64,000 bases of DNA from Flaviflexus salsibiostraticola (GCF_003952265.1 NZ_CP034438.1:2170001-2234000), one strand, 5' to 3'; shown: positions 8,060 to 16,001, counted from the first letter of the stretch. Numbers and translations: made by a program. Notes: generated from the letters alone by a model not told the origin.

Positions 8060-9133
8060 TCAAGCAGCAATCTGCGTCTGATTGATTACCTGGGTTCTGG
8101 TTTTGAGCGCGTAGAACATTTCCCGTGCGAGGTATCGTTTCACGCACCTGAGGGCTTCCATTTTGGAGTGCCCTTCGGAGAGTTTCTTCGCCACATAGTC
8201 CTGGGTTCTCGGGTCGGTTCTGAGTCTGCCGATCGCGATGATGTGCAGGGCAGAGTTGGCTTGCCGGTCACCACCCCTGTTGAGCCGGTGACGGTGTGTT
8301 TTGCCTGATGATGCCGGGATCGGGCTCGCCCCACACAATGCTGCGAACGCGGCTTCTGAAGTCAGCCGGTCGGGGTTGTCTCCCGCAGTGATCAGCAGCT
8401 GAGCTGCAGACTCATAGCCGACCGCTGGTTTTTTGATGAGGTCTGGGGCGAGATGATCAACAATGTTTTTGATCATGACATCAAGATCAGCGATCTCATC
8501 AGTGAGTTCCAGGTACCTACGTGCAAGGGATTTCAAAGCGATCTTGTACGCGCCAGTGACATCGCGATACTTCGTGAGATCTGGTCGCCATGCGGCTAGG
8601 GTGCGGATGAGTTTCATGCGAGTCAGGGTGCGCAGCTGGTCACGGAGTTCGTCTGGTGCTGACACGATGTTCATGCGGATCATCTGTAACGCGACTCGTC
8701 TGGCAGCGACCGCAGTTTTACGGGACACTTTCAACACCCGTAGGGATTCAACCAGCCCGTCACGGGTTTTCGGGGTCACGGCACGCACCCGGGCATAGGC
8801 TGCGTGAGCAGCATTCTCTGCATCGAGGGTGTCGTCTTTGCCTTTGCGCCTTCGGAGGGCTTGGTCGGGGCCGGTGACTTCGAGTACTTCGATATCTTGT
8901 GCGTGGAGGTAGCGCAACAGGCCCGCCCCATAGGTGCCGGTGCATTCCACCCCGATCCTGGCGATCTGTCCGAAGGAGCGTAACCAGTGCACGAGCAGCT
9001 TGTACCCATGCCTGGTCGTAGGAAAGAATTCGGTTGCGAGTACCCGGTCGTGCTGATCAACTACCGCAGCAACATGCAGGTCTTTGTGGGTGTCTACGCC
9101 ACCAACGACAGTGATGAAAGGTTGTGAGGTCAT
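8060..9133 (-). CDS. IS110-family DEDD transposase/recombinase
   Basis: A 357-residue protein. The start chosen is the ATG preceded by GGAG 8 nt upstream (MTSQPFITVVGG), not the more upstream in-frame ATG at 9196. The N-terminal RuvC-like DEDD domain shows D14 in GGVDTHKD, E63 in GVECTGTYG and the acidic pair near 101-104 in GKDDTLDAE. The C-terminal Tnp domain has the FAALCGASPIPASSGK segment and RGGDRQANSALH, with the serine used for recombination in this family. It is full length with no frameshift. IS110 recombinases act with a structured RNA encoded in the element's noncoding end, which pairs with donor and target DNA; candidate guides are seen at 9197-9230. It inserts into a small membrane protein gene. 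Confidence 0.95.
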   Translation of the reverse strand: MTSQPFITVVGGVDTHKDLHVAAVVDQHDRVLATEFFPTTRHGYKLLVHWLRSFGQIARIGVECTGTYGAGLLRYLHAQDIEVLEVTGPDQALRRRKGKDDTLDAENAAHAAYARVRAVTPKTRDGLVESLRVLKVSRKTAVAARRVALQMIRMNIVSAPDELRDQLRTLTRMKLIRTLAAWRPDLTKYRDVTGAYKIALKSLARRYLELTDEIADLDVMIKNIVDHLAPDLIKKPAVGYESAAQLLITAGDNPDRLTSEAAFAALCGASPIPASSGKTHRHRLNRGGDRQANSALHIIAIGRLRTDPRTQDYVAKKLSEGHSKMEALRCVKRYLAREMFYALKTRTQVINQTQIAA

Positions 9134-9426
9134 GAGGTTTCTCCAATCGATGTGCATTGTTTGTGGTGCTTTCGTATCGACCGGTAACCTGGACAAGACA
9201 GTAAAGAGAAAAGGTGTTCAGGCCCTTCTTGAGTCACATGATCACGGCGAGGCGAAAGCCTCGCCGTGAGTGTTCTCGAATGGTCGACAGGTCCGGGGAA
9301 AGACACGCTGGTCGATCAGAGTGTGAGTCAGAACCTTTCGGGAACACTCACGGCACCTGACCGACTGTTCAGGGGTCGATCGCTGTGTGGGTCAAACCAT
9401 TCGAGAAGATCAGGCACTTCTATTCT
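9134..9426 (-). ncRNA. Candidate bridge RNA region in the IS110 5' noncoding end
   Basis: Read on the element's strand, this region is rich in structure: a perfect 11-bp hairpin (9243-9253 with 9258-9268), a 12-bp inverted repeat 9273-9284/9396-9407, and a competing 12-bp inverted repeat 9264-9275/9342-9353. Downstream of the hairpin, RNA copied from 9230-9222 would read AAGAAGGGC, which pairs perfectly with GCCCTTCTT of the rebuilt empty target site (8047-8054 plus 9427). RNA from 9205-9197 would read UUUACUGUC, which pairs with the opposite strand of the other half-site (CTTACTATC) using seven Watson-Crick and two G-U type pairs. The two guides overlap at the core and are 16 nt apart, the layout of a target-binding loop. 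Donor-binding guides were not located by eye, so exact RNA ends are unknown. Confidence 0.6.
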
Positions 9427-9691
9427 TACTATCCGAATGGAGATCGACCGAGAGTATCTCGCGATGTTCGAGGATCTGCTCTTCGTCCCGGAGGCTCTCG
9501 ATCAGTCAGCACTCGACAACGAGATCATGCGCCTCGAGTACGAGGTGCCTGACGGGATAAGCGAGGTCTATCTGACGATCGAGGGCCGTGCCGGCGATCA
9601 GTGGGAGCCGAGGACCGAGGGGACTCTCCGCCTCTATGTATCCGACGGGTCAGAGACCTCGATCGACATCGCGACATGGCGGCTGCCCTGA
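9427..9691 (+). pseudogene. One-TM membrane protein, 3' part, separated by IS110
   Basis: This is the continuation of the gene begun at 7756. Read in frame it gives TIRMEIDREYLAMFEDLLF and ends in DIATWRLP, a beta-rich extracytoplasmic domain with a GRAGDQWEP segment. An internal ATG at 9437 could allow an 84-residue product, but no good ribosome binding site precedes it and it would lack the membrane anchor. No DUF421 gene follows here, unlike the second copy of the cassette at 11479. Confidence 0.75.
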
Positions 9692-9728
9692 TGGAGAACG
9701 TTCCGCATGGGGGAACCGCGTTAGCTCT

Positions 9729-10454
9729 CTAGGTTGCGCGTTTCCGGAGAGCGGGTCCACGAGGCTCAGAGCTCAGCTGCCACAGCTTTCCGCCAACAAG
9801 CACCGCGAACACCGACCACGGCAGGAGAGACAGCAGGGCGACGACGAGGCCAGCCGTGCCGAAGTTTGACGGGATCGCCATGAGCACCGCGGCCGCACCG
9901 CCCCACAGCGCAGTCGCACGGCTGAATACTCCGCTCTGATAAACGAGGACGCTGAAGATCAGCAGGGCTGCGAAGTTGAGGAGGTAGTAGATGTCGAAGG
10001 CCGTGCCAGTCCATGTGGCCAGCATTCCCTCTCCCGTTGCAAGAAGTGCGACTTGGTGAGCCGGCTCTGCCTGAACGTAGAGGTTCGACAGCTCGAGCAT
10101 CTCGACTGGCCGGAGCGACGCCATGTACGCCGCCATCCCCAAGCCGCCCACCGATAGAGCGATAGTCACAGCGGAGCGGCTGTCGGGCCACAGCACGACT
10201 CCGAGCGCGAGGTAGAGGAGGAGGGTCAGAAGGTTGCTGAGCGGATAGAGGACATCGAGAGCAATCAATCCGCGGAGCGGATTCTCCTGAAGGAGGGTGA
10301 ACAGCTCGCGCGCTGTGTCGGGCGGCGGCCACACGAAATACAGTGCGATCTGAAGGATGATGAGTATGACGCTGGCGATGGCGGCCCATGCTCCTGTTCT
10401 GAGGAGGCCGGACCACTGCCGGATGTCAGCGGGAGGGGAATCGGTCGTGTTCAT
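9729..10454 (-). CDS. Multi-pass membrane protein, possibly DUF4386-like
   Basis: A 241-residue integral membrane protein with about six hydrophobic helices (roughly residues 20-42, 62-85, 93-112, 150-172, 180-198 and 203-222). The start ATG follows GGAAGG at 8 nt. The helix pattern and the length of about 240 recall DUF4386 proteins of actinobacteria, whose function is unknown; I could not confirm this by a specific motif. It reads leftward, opposite to the two cassette copies that flank it, and diverges from the gene at 10826. No catalytic motif is visible. Confidence 0.65.
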   Translation of the reverse strand: MNTTDSPPADIRQWSGLLRTGAWAAIASVILIILQIALYFVWPPPDTARELFTLLQENPLRGLIALDVLYPLSNLLTLLLYLALGVVLWPDSRSAVTIALSVGGLGMAAYMASLRPVEMLELSNLYVQAEPAHQVALLATGEGMLATWTGTAFDIYYLLNFAALLIFSVLVYQSGVFSRATALWGGAAAVLMAIPSNFGTAGLVVALLSLLPWSVFAVLVGGKLWQLSSEPRGPALRKRAT

Positions 10455-10825
10455 TGCCGCGCCTTCCGAAGGCCGTCGCGTTTCAGTGGAGCGCGTCGCA
10501 ATATCTTCGCACCCCTGCTCGCCAATGTAGTCCTCCTAATCGGACTACCGCAGGGGACCTCTGGCCCCACATCGCGCACGCCTAAGAAACGGACCTTCAT
10601 CAAGGCCTCTGCTTCTGTCAGGGCGTCGGGAACGGCGATGAGGTGGGCAGCGATCCCGATCGCAGATTTTTGTCCGAGGTGATCTCTACTGTGGGAGGCA
10701 CGATCAAGAAGTTCGACGTCAAGCCTCTCAGCTCGTCGACTGGCAACCGCGTATCGCACACGGTGCCACTGAGGGAAGATCGGCCCCCGAGCGATCGCTC
10801 GGGTGGAAGCAAGCGATATAAGGAC
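10455..10825. promoter_or_regulatory. 371-nt divergent intergenic region with two palindromic sites
   Basis: It separates the leftward membrane protein gene from the rightward small protein gene. It holds an inverted repeat GTAGTCC (10527-10533) / GGACTAC (10542-10548) with 8-nt spacing, and a perfect 18-bp palindrome CCCGAGCGATCGCTCGGG (10786-10803) only 22 nt before the start at 10826. Either could be an operator; the second could also fold as an RNA hairpin. No gene is supported. Confidence 0.45.
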
Positions 10826-11221
10826 ATGTCCATGACGGAGTTCAGCCCCCACACTGGGGACCCCATTCAGCCCCATCCCGAGAACATGACATCACCGGAA
10901 CAGCGGTGCATTGATCATTCGTGGGGCCACACCATGCACTTCATTCGGGCACGGCTCTGCCGGGAGGGCGGCGACCGGGTACCGGCACGTATTCTCAAAG
11001 TCGATGGTCACTACATTGAGTTCGCGACCGATGCAGGGACCTTCCGCAGGTGGAACCACAGCCCGTTTGAACTCCAGAAGAAGACCGATTTCGCTCTAAT
11101 CGATCCGGAGCTGCCTGTGCTGTGGTCGCCGAAGTACCGGATGCTCACGATCGAACACCCTCGGTTCCGCGATCTCATTGGACTGGACGAGGGCGACGTG
11201 ACGCCCTGCCATTTCATCTGA
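10826..11221 (+). CDS. Small conserved protein of unknown function, copy B of the pair
   Basis: A 131-residue protein related to the product of 7143 (shared IEFA, FRR-x-W-x-HSP, L-x-IE and GL-x-EGD-x-TPC segments). The start is one of two close ATGs, 10826 or 10832; AAGGAC lies 2 to 8 nt before them. The protein has no signal peptide or membrane segment and is somewhat basic in the middle (RARLCREGGDRVPARILKVDGHYIEFA). The acidic N-terminal extension of copy A is missing. It is followed by a stub of the one-TM gene and then DUF421, so it is the upstream member of the second cassette. The family is unknown to me. Confidence 0.65.
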   Translation: MSMTEFSPHTGDPIQPHPENMTSPEQRCIDHSWGHTMHFIRARLCREGGDRVPARILKVDGHYIEFATDAGTFRRWNHSPFELQKKTDFALIDPELPVLWSPKYRMLTIEHPRFRDLIGLDEGDVTPCHFI

Positions 11222-11231
11222 CTGAAGTGGC

Positions 11232-11271
11232 TGTGCTCTGCCTGCTGCAGCTCAATAGGCAGGGCACAGTT
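11232..11271 (+). terminator. Hairpin downstream of small protein copy B
   Basis: CTGTGCTCTGCCT pairs with AGGCAGGGCACAG (12 pairs plus one T-G) around a 13-nt loop directly after the stop codon of the gene ending at 11221. It could end that transcript. Confidence 0.5.
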
Positions 11272-11365
11272 GCGATGGCTGTGTGCGACGTCCTGCTGCT
11301 CCTCGGCTCTCAACGCGAAGGCCAGTCACGGCAGGGCTATGCTGTACGTCACGTCCTGGCGCCGC

Positions 11366-11460
11366 CCGAATCTCTCTTAGCGGCTCACGACAGGTCGTGG
11401 CGGCGGTGGGCGAAGATCGGCGTACTCGTCCTCGCCGGCGGCAAAGAGACGGACCTTTGA
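11366..11460 (+). pseudogene. Stub of the one-TM membrane protein gene (second copy)
   Basis: In the frame ending at 11460 the sequence reads PPESLLAAHDRSWRRWAKIGVLVLAGG, matching PPASM...AHDSDHPWRRWARIGVL and VLAG of the gene at 7756. It lacks a start in place, most of the transmembrane segment and the whole extracytoplasmic domain, and ends in a TGA just before the DUF421 ribosome binding site. It is best read as a deletion remnant of the middle gene of the duplicated cassette. Confidence 0.6.
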
Positions 11461-11478
11461 GACACGGAGGCTGGCCTG

Positions 11479-11919
11479 ATGGATATCGTCCTGCGCGCGG
11501 GAATCGCGTTCATTCTTCTCTGGTTGCTGACGAAGGCAACGGGTCGGGCCACGCTCGGCGAGCTGAGCTCCTTCGACCTCCTCATCTTCATCACGATGGG
11601 GGATCTCATCCAGCAGGGAATCACGGGCGAGGACCGCACCCTCACGGGTGGTCTCATGGCCGTGGCGACCTTCGCGATCCTCGCGGTCCTGTTCAACTTC
11701 GTCGTCACAAGGTGGCCGAAGGCCAGCCGCGCCATCGAAGGGCCACCGATCATCCTTGTCGCCGACGGCAAGGCCCGCACCAATGCCATGCGGCACCAAC
11801 GCGTCTCCGTCACCGAGATCCTCAGTGCCGCCCGTCAGTCGGGCTTCGAGAGGCTCGAGGACATCCGCCTCGCCGTGCTCGAACAGGACGGCAAGATCTC
11901 GTTCTTCGCCCGTGAGTAA
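11479..11919 (+). CDS. DUF421 (YetF-like) membrane protein
   Basis: A 146-residue protein, start after CGGAGG. The N-terminal 75 residues hold transmembrane helices (VLRAGIAFILLWLLTKATGR, FDLLIFITMGDLIQQG, AVATFAILAVLFNFVV) and the C-terminal half is the small soluble YetF/DUF421 domain (IEGPPIILVADGKARTNAMR, then VTEILSAARQSGFERLEDIRLAVLEQDGKISFF). The motif TKATGRATLGELSSFDLLIF is typical of the family. Function is not established; members are linked to stress and spore resistance in Bacillus. It is the last member of cassette copy B and the only DUF421 gene in the window. Length is near the short form of the family. Confidence 0.88.
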   Translation: MDIVLRAGIAFILLWLLTKATGRATLGELSSFDLLIFITMGDLIQQGITGEDRTLTGGLMAVATFAILAVLFNFVVTRWPKASRAIEGPPIILVADGKARTNAMRHQRVSVTEILSAARQSGFERLEDIRLAVLEQDGKISFFARE

Positions 11920-11959
11920 TCGAAGGGCTCCTGACCGGGAAAAGCCAGACAGCACAAAG

Positions 11960-11989
11960 GCGGCCCGGCCCGTCACCGGGCCGGGCCGC
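11960..11989. terminator. 13-bp bidirectional terminator between convergent genes
   Basis: Stem 11960-11972 pairs perfectly with 11977-11989 around TCAC, between the DUF421 gene and the leftward Rieske oxidoreductase gene. Confidence 0.8.
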
Positions 11990-11999
11990 AACTACGTGC

Positions 12000-13559
12000 T
12001 CAGAGCCTCTCGAGGTCCGTCGTTGCTGGGCCCTCGATGAGCGTGCCATCGGCTTCGAAGCGCGAGCCGTGCAGCGGGCAGTCCCACGACTTCTCCGCAT
12101 CGTTCCACGCGAGGATCCCCTTCATGTGCGGGCACACGAGGCTGACGCGGCAGGGCACTCCGTCGACGATCGATTCGCCGACGGGCGTTCTGCCAACGTG
12201 GCCGGTCCGCGGCGCGCCAGCCTCGGCCTCGACCCTCGTCGAATCGACTGACGCGCTGCCATCCGCCGCCACTCCAGGTGTGGAGGGGTGGGCGGCGGAC
12301 CCTGCTGGCTCTTCGCTCAAATCTGACTTCACCGCCTTGAGCGCGGCCTTCGCCTGCGTCTTCGGCATGTCAGAGAGTGTCTTGACAGCTCCCTTGACGG
12401 TTCCGAGTGTGCCGGGCGTGCCGAAGATGTGCGGGTCGGGCCTGCCGAGGACGATGTCGACGACCTGCTGTGCGGCCGCGGGAGCACTTGTCAGCCCCCA
12501 CTTGCTGTAGCCGCCCGCGAAGTGGACGCGTCCCTCGCCCCACGGCATGGTCTTTGCCATGGGAACCATCGTGGCCGGGTGGTAGTCCTGCGCGGACCAT
12601 GAGTGCGTGAGTGTCGCGCCGGGGAAGTGCTTCTCGGTCCACTCCGCGATCTCATCGAGCTGCGCCTGGGTGCTGTCGGGCATGCCGGTGCGGTGCCCGT
12701 TCCCGCCGACAAGAAGGTAGCGGGTGCCCTCGACCTGCGCTGTGCGCAGGGAGCGGGTCGGCGATTCGACGGAGATGAGCATCCCATCCGGTGCCGGTCC
12801 GTCGTACTCGAACGAGCACAGGTAGGAGCGCTGCGGTGAAAGCTCGACCGTTGTCTTGCCCTTGTCGAGGATCGGCGTCGCCGTGGCCAGGACGACGTGA
12901 TCGCCGGTGACGATGCCGTCCGGCGTCTCGACCTCGATGCGGCGATCGGTGGAGTCGTAGTCGAGGCTGACGACCCGGCACCTGTCGACGATCGTGCCGC
13001 CCGCAGCGTCGAGCGCCCCCGCGAGACCCTCGAGAAGATCAACCGGGTTGAGCTGGAGCTGGTCCTGCAGCTCGACGGCGCTGTAGACGCTGAACGGGGC
13101 GATGATCGTGTCGTGGAGGACCGTCGACAGGCCGAGCTCCCGGGCGATCTCGTGTTCCTTGACGACATCCTTGACGCCCTTCTCACTGCGCGCGAAGGTC
13201 CACGCGCTCGGGCGCTGGACGTCGATGCCCTGCTGATCGCAGAACTCGATGAGCCAGTTGAGGCCCTTTCGGTTACCGGCAAGGTAGTCGCCCGCCAGTG
13301 TCTTGTCGGCGATCGTCGAGATCTGTGAGAGCCGGTTGCCCTGGAGGAGGGTCGCCTTCGCGGTCGTCGCGCCACTGGCGCCCGCCCCCACGGTTCGGGA
13401 CTCGATGACGAGGGTGCTCTGGCCCTCGCGGGCGAGGAGCAGGGCTGTCATGAGGCCGGTGAAACCGGCTCCGACGACGACCGTGTCGTAGTGCGCGGCG
13501 GGCGTGAGCCGCTCGGTCGGGTAGCTGCGCTCCTGCGCTCGCCACAGTGAGGTGCTCAT
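12000..13559 (-). CDS. FAD-dependent oxidoreductase with C-terminal Rieske domain
   Basis: A 519-residue protein. Residues 25-370 are a DAO-type FAD oxidoreductase with the dinucleotide fold VVGAGFTGLMTALLLAREG near the N-terminus. About residues 465-519 form a Rieske [2Fe-2S] domain: CPHMKG supplies Cys and His, and SWDCPLHGSRF supplies the second Cys and His. This fusion is known in bacteria as a putative dehydrogenase of unknown substrate; electrons would pass from FAD to the iron-sulfur centre. The linker (370-460) is rich in Ala, Ser and Asp and probably flexible. Its ATG overlaps the stop of the upstream alcohol dehydrogenase gene by 4 nt (13556-13559), so the two are co-translated. No signal peptide, so cytoplasmic. 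Confidence 0.9.
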   Translation of the reverse strand: MSTSLWRAQERSYPTERLTPAAHYDTVVVGAGFTGLMTALLLAREGQSTLVIESRTVGAGASGATTAKATLLQGNRLSQISTIADKTLAGDYLAGNRKGLNWLIEFCDQQGIDVQRPSAWTFARSEKGVKDVVKEHEIARELGLSTVLHDTIIAPFSVYSAVELQDQLQLNPVDLLEGLAGALDAAGGTIVDRCRVVSLDYDSTDRRIEVETPDGIVTGDHVVLATATPILDKGKTTVELSPQRSYLCSFEYDGPAPDGMLISVESPTRSLRTAQVEGTRYLLVGGNGHRTGMPDSTQAQLDEIAEWTEKHFPGATLTHSWSAQDYHPATMVPMAKTMPWGEGRVHFAGGYSKWGLTSAPAAAQQVVDIVLGRPDPHIFGTPGTLGTVKGAVKTLSDMPKTQAKAALKAVKSDLSEEPAGSAAHPSTPGVAADGSASVDSTRVEAEAGAPRTGHVGRTPVGESIVDGVPCRVSLVCPHMKGILAWNDAEKSWDCPLHGSRFEADGTLIEGPATTDLERL

Positions 13560-14734
13560 GATCGCGGATCCAGGACGACTTTGATGCAGCCGTCCTCCTT
13601 CTTCTGGAACTTTTCATACATGGCGGGAGCCTCCACGAGCGGGACGCGGTGGGTGACGAGATCCTCGGTGCCGAGCGGGTCGTCGGGGTCCTCGACGAGC
13701 GGGAGGAGCTCATCGATCCACGAGTGGACGTTGGCCTGGCCCATGCGGAGCTGAATCTGCTTGTCGAACATCGTGAGCATCGGCATCGGGTCCATCTCAC
13801 CCCCGTAGACGCCGCTGAGGGAGATGGTCCCGCCGCGGCGGACGAGGTCGATGGCACCGTAGAGCGCGGCGAGGCGATCGACGCCTGCCTTCTCCATCAT
13901 CTTCCGCCCCACGACATCGGGAAGGGCCCCGACTGCCTGGTGCGCCGCCCACCCGACGGGGGAGCCGTGCGACTCCATGCCGACGGCGTCGACGACTGCA
14001 TCCGGCCCGCGACCCTCCGTCAGGTCGCGGATCTCATCGTTGATCTCCTTCGAGTAGTCGAAGGTTGCGATGCCGTGGCGCTCGGCCATGGCCCTGCGCT
14101 CGGGCACGGGGTCGATCGCGAAGACATTGGCGCCGCGGTGGGCTCCGATCCTCGCCGCCATTTGGCCGATCGGGCCGAGACCGTAGACCGCGAGAGTGTC
14201 GCCCTCCTTGACATCGGCATAGACCACTCCCTGCCAGGCGGTGGGGATGACGTCGCTGAGGAAGAGATAGCGGTGGTCGTCGAGATCATCGCCGACCGTG
14301 ATCGCGCCGAAGTCCGCATGCGGGACGCGGAGGTACTCGGCCTGAGCTCCGGGGACCGAGCCGTAGAGCCGCGAGTAGCCGAACAGTGCTGCGCCCGAGC
14401 CGTACTTGCGGACCTGCGTCGTCTCGCACTGGGTGACGAGGCCTCTCTCGCACATCCAGCACGCCCCGCAGGCGATGGGGAAGGGAACGACGATGCGCTG
14501 GCCGACGGACAGACCCGAGTCCGGCCCCGCCTCAACGACGCGGCCCATGGGTTCGTGACCGATGATGTCGCCCTTGTCCATGAACGGTCCGAGAACCTCG
14601 TAGAGATGGAGGTCGGATCCGCAGATCGCTGTTGATGTCACCTCGACGATCGCGTCGGTCGGCTCCTCGAGAATAGGATCCGGGACGTCCTCGACGCTGA
14701 CCTGTCTTTTTCCCTGCCAGGTAAGAGCTTTCAC
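13556..14734 (-). CDS. Zinc-dependent alcohol dehydrogenase, formaldehyde-dehydrogenase-like
   Basis: A 392-residue medium-chain dehydrogenase. The GTG start follows AGGAG. Catalytic zinc ligands are visible in AICGSDLHLY and GHEPMGRVVEAG; the structural zinc loop is CGACWMCERGLVTQCE. The NAD-binding fold is at VYGLGPIGQMAARIGAHRGA. The long insertion around residues 225-265 and overall length resemble glutathione-independent formaldehyde dehydrogenases (FdhA), although the true substrate is not readable. It is the first gene of a two-gene operon with the Rieske/FAD oxidoreductase, sharing a 4-nt overlap. A detoxification or aldehyde/alcohol redox role is likely. Confidence 0.88.
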   Translation of the reverse strand: MKALTWQGKRQVSVEDVPDPILEEPTDAIVEVTSTAICGSDLHLYEVLGPFMDKGDIIGHEPMGRVVEAGPDSGLSVGQRIVVPFPIACGACWMCERGLVTQCETTQVRKYGSGAALFGYSRLYGSVPGAQAEYLRVPHADFGAITVGDDLDDHRYLFLSDVIPTAWQGVVYADVKEGDTLAVYGLGPIGQMAARIGAHRGANVFAIDPVPERRAMAERHGIATFDYSKEINDEIRDLTEGRGPDAVVDAVGMESHGSPVGWAAHQAVGALPDVVGRKMMEKAGVDRLAALYGAIDLVRRGGTISLSGVYGGEMDPMPMLTMFDKQIQLRMGQANVHSWIDELLPLVEDPDDPLGTEDLVTHRVPLVEAPAMYEKFQKKEDGCIKVVLDPRS

Positions 14735-15100
14735 TGCATCTCCTCTTCCCGAAGCTCCAAGGACTGGTCCTGGAGCTCCGAATTGGACTGGCCCTCATCT
14801 TCACGCCGACCCATGTGGCGCACAACTCATGAGAGCTGGTAGGGGAGGGTTGCGCGCACCATTCTCCGGACACGCCCCCAGGCGCGGCCCTCTAGTCGTT
14901 CCCCTGAAAGCCGCGCCAGGTCAACGCTCCAGGGCTGGCCCGGAGACTCGAGCAGCACGGATTCGTCGATTCTCACGACTGCGAGCACGTCCAGGCTTGC
15001 TCCAGGTCCGATGGAGGCTCCGCCCCGAGACGAAGGTCCTGATTCGGGTCGGTCGGGGATACTGGGGGAGGCCGTGCAACTTAACAGGAGTGAAGAAGAC
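14735..15100. other. 366-nt divergent intergenic region
   Basis: It lies between the leftward dehydrogenase operon and the rightward HAD gene and should contain both promoters. No gene, RNA or strong palindrome was found. The ribosome binding site AGGAG of the HAD gene is at 15086-15090. Confidence 0.4.
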
Positions 15101-15934
15101 GTGAAGGCAGAGCTGTGGTCGACGATCGAATCGGGTAGCCACGATGTCAGGCTGGTCGTGTGCGACATGGATGGAACGCTGCTGGACGACAAGGGGGCCG
15201 TACCGGAAACGTTCTGGTCCCTCGTCGATGAGATGGACAGGCGCGGCATCGTCTTCGCGCCAGCCAGTGGCCGGCAGTACGCGACGCTCGCGCGGATGTT
15301 CGAGGCCCACGATTCGGTCCGCACCTTCATCGCCGACAACGGCACGAAGGTCATCCAGGATGGAGAGGCTGTCTCCCTCACGCCGATCGAGCGGGACACC
15401 GCCGTGCGCGTCATCGACGATGTGCGCCGGGCGACCCACCGGGATCTCGGCCTCGTCGTCGGCGGTGCCGAGCGAGCCTACGTCGAGCGGAAGGACGATC
15501 GCTTCGTCAACGAGGCGGCCCGCTACAACATCGACCTCGAGATCGTCGATGACCTCAAGGACGTCGACGATCATTTCCTCAAGATGGCGACGTTCGACTT
15601 CGACGGCGTCGAGGGCATCGTCGATGACGTGTTCCCGGGTGATTGGGACGGTGCCCAGGTCGTCGTCTCCGCGACCCACTGGATCGATGTCATGTCGAAC
15701 CGCGCCAACAAGGGTACCGCTGTCGTCGATCTGCAGAAGCATCTCGACGTCACCCCCGCCCAGACGGTCGTCTTCGGCGACTTCCTCAACGATCTCGAGA
15801 TGATCCAGCAGGCCGAGCTGTCCTTCGCCATGGAGAATGCCCACCAGGGCATCCTCGACGCCGCCCGCTACATTGCGCCGAGCAACAGTGAGCACGGTGT
15901 CGTCACCGTGCTCAAGCACATGCTCAACCTCTGA
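15101..15934 (+). CDS. Cof-type HAD-superfamily hydrolase
   Basis: A 277-residue protein. I chose the GTG at 15101 because AGGAG precedes it by 10 nt and the family motif then lies close to the N-terminus; an upstream in-frame ATG at 15011 has no good site. HAD motif I is VCDMDGTLLDD, motif II is APASGRQY, and motifs III/IV are near NKGTAVVDLQKHL and VVFGDFLNDLEM. The cap domain between is of the C2B (Cof) type. These enzymes dephosphorylate sugar phosphates or flavin and pyridoxal phosphates in the cytoplasm; the substrate is not predictable here. It stands as a single gene with a strong terminator after it. Confidence 0.9.
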   Translation: MKAELWSTIESGSHDVRLVVCDMDGTLLDDKGAVPETFWSLVDEMDRRGIVFAPASGRQYATLARMFEAHDSVRTFIADNGTKVIQDGEAVSLTPIERDTAVRVIDDVRRATHRDLGLVVGGAERAYVERKDDRFVNEAARYNIDLEIVDDLKDVDDHFLKMATFDFDGVEGIVDDVFPGDWDGAQVVVSATHWIDVMSNRANKGTAVVDLQKHLDVTPAQTVVFGDFLNDLEMIQQAELSFAMENAHQGILDAARYIAPSNSEHGVVTVLKHMLNL

Positions 15935-15972
15935 GGAACAGCCGGCAGTAAAGAAGGCGAACCAAGAACGAA

Positions 15973-16001
15973 GCAGCGCCCGACCATCGGTCGGGCGCTG
16001 C
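15973..16001. terminator. 13-bp bidirectional terminator
   Basis: GCAGCGCCCGACC (15973-15985) pairs with 15989-16001 around ATC, between the HAD gene and the convergent DUF4352 gene. Confidence 0.8.

Larger units (their letters stand above)
8055..9426 (-). mobile_element. IS110-family insertion sequence, about 1372 bp
   Basis: Boundaries come from gene reconstruction, not from inverted repeats, which this family lacks. The element is flanked by TTCT at 8051-8054 and TTCT at 9423-9426. Removing 8055-9426 leaves a single TTCT and restores the reading frame of the interrupted gene. The element carries one transposase gene (8060-9133, leftward) and a 293-nt noncoding 5' end (9134-9426), with almost no noncoding sequence past the stop codon, which is the IS110 layout (as opposed to IS1111, where the noncoding RNA follows the gene). 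The transposase is intact, so the element may be active. Confidence 0.85.

Noticed and set aside
9266..9436. An upstream extension of the frame ending at 9691 as an intact 141-residue gene
   Set aside because: The first 57 residues lie within the structured noncoding end of the IS110 element; only the part after 9427 fits the interrupted gene.
10541..10555. The 15-mer CGGACTACCGCAGGG also occurs near 58133
   Set aside because: One or two shared 15-mers are expected by chance in 64 kb of GC-rich DNA, and the contexts differ.
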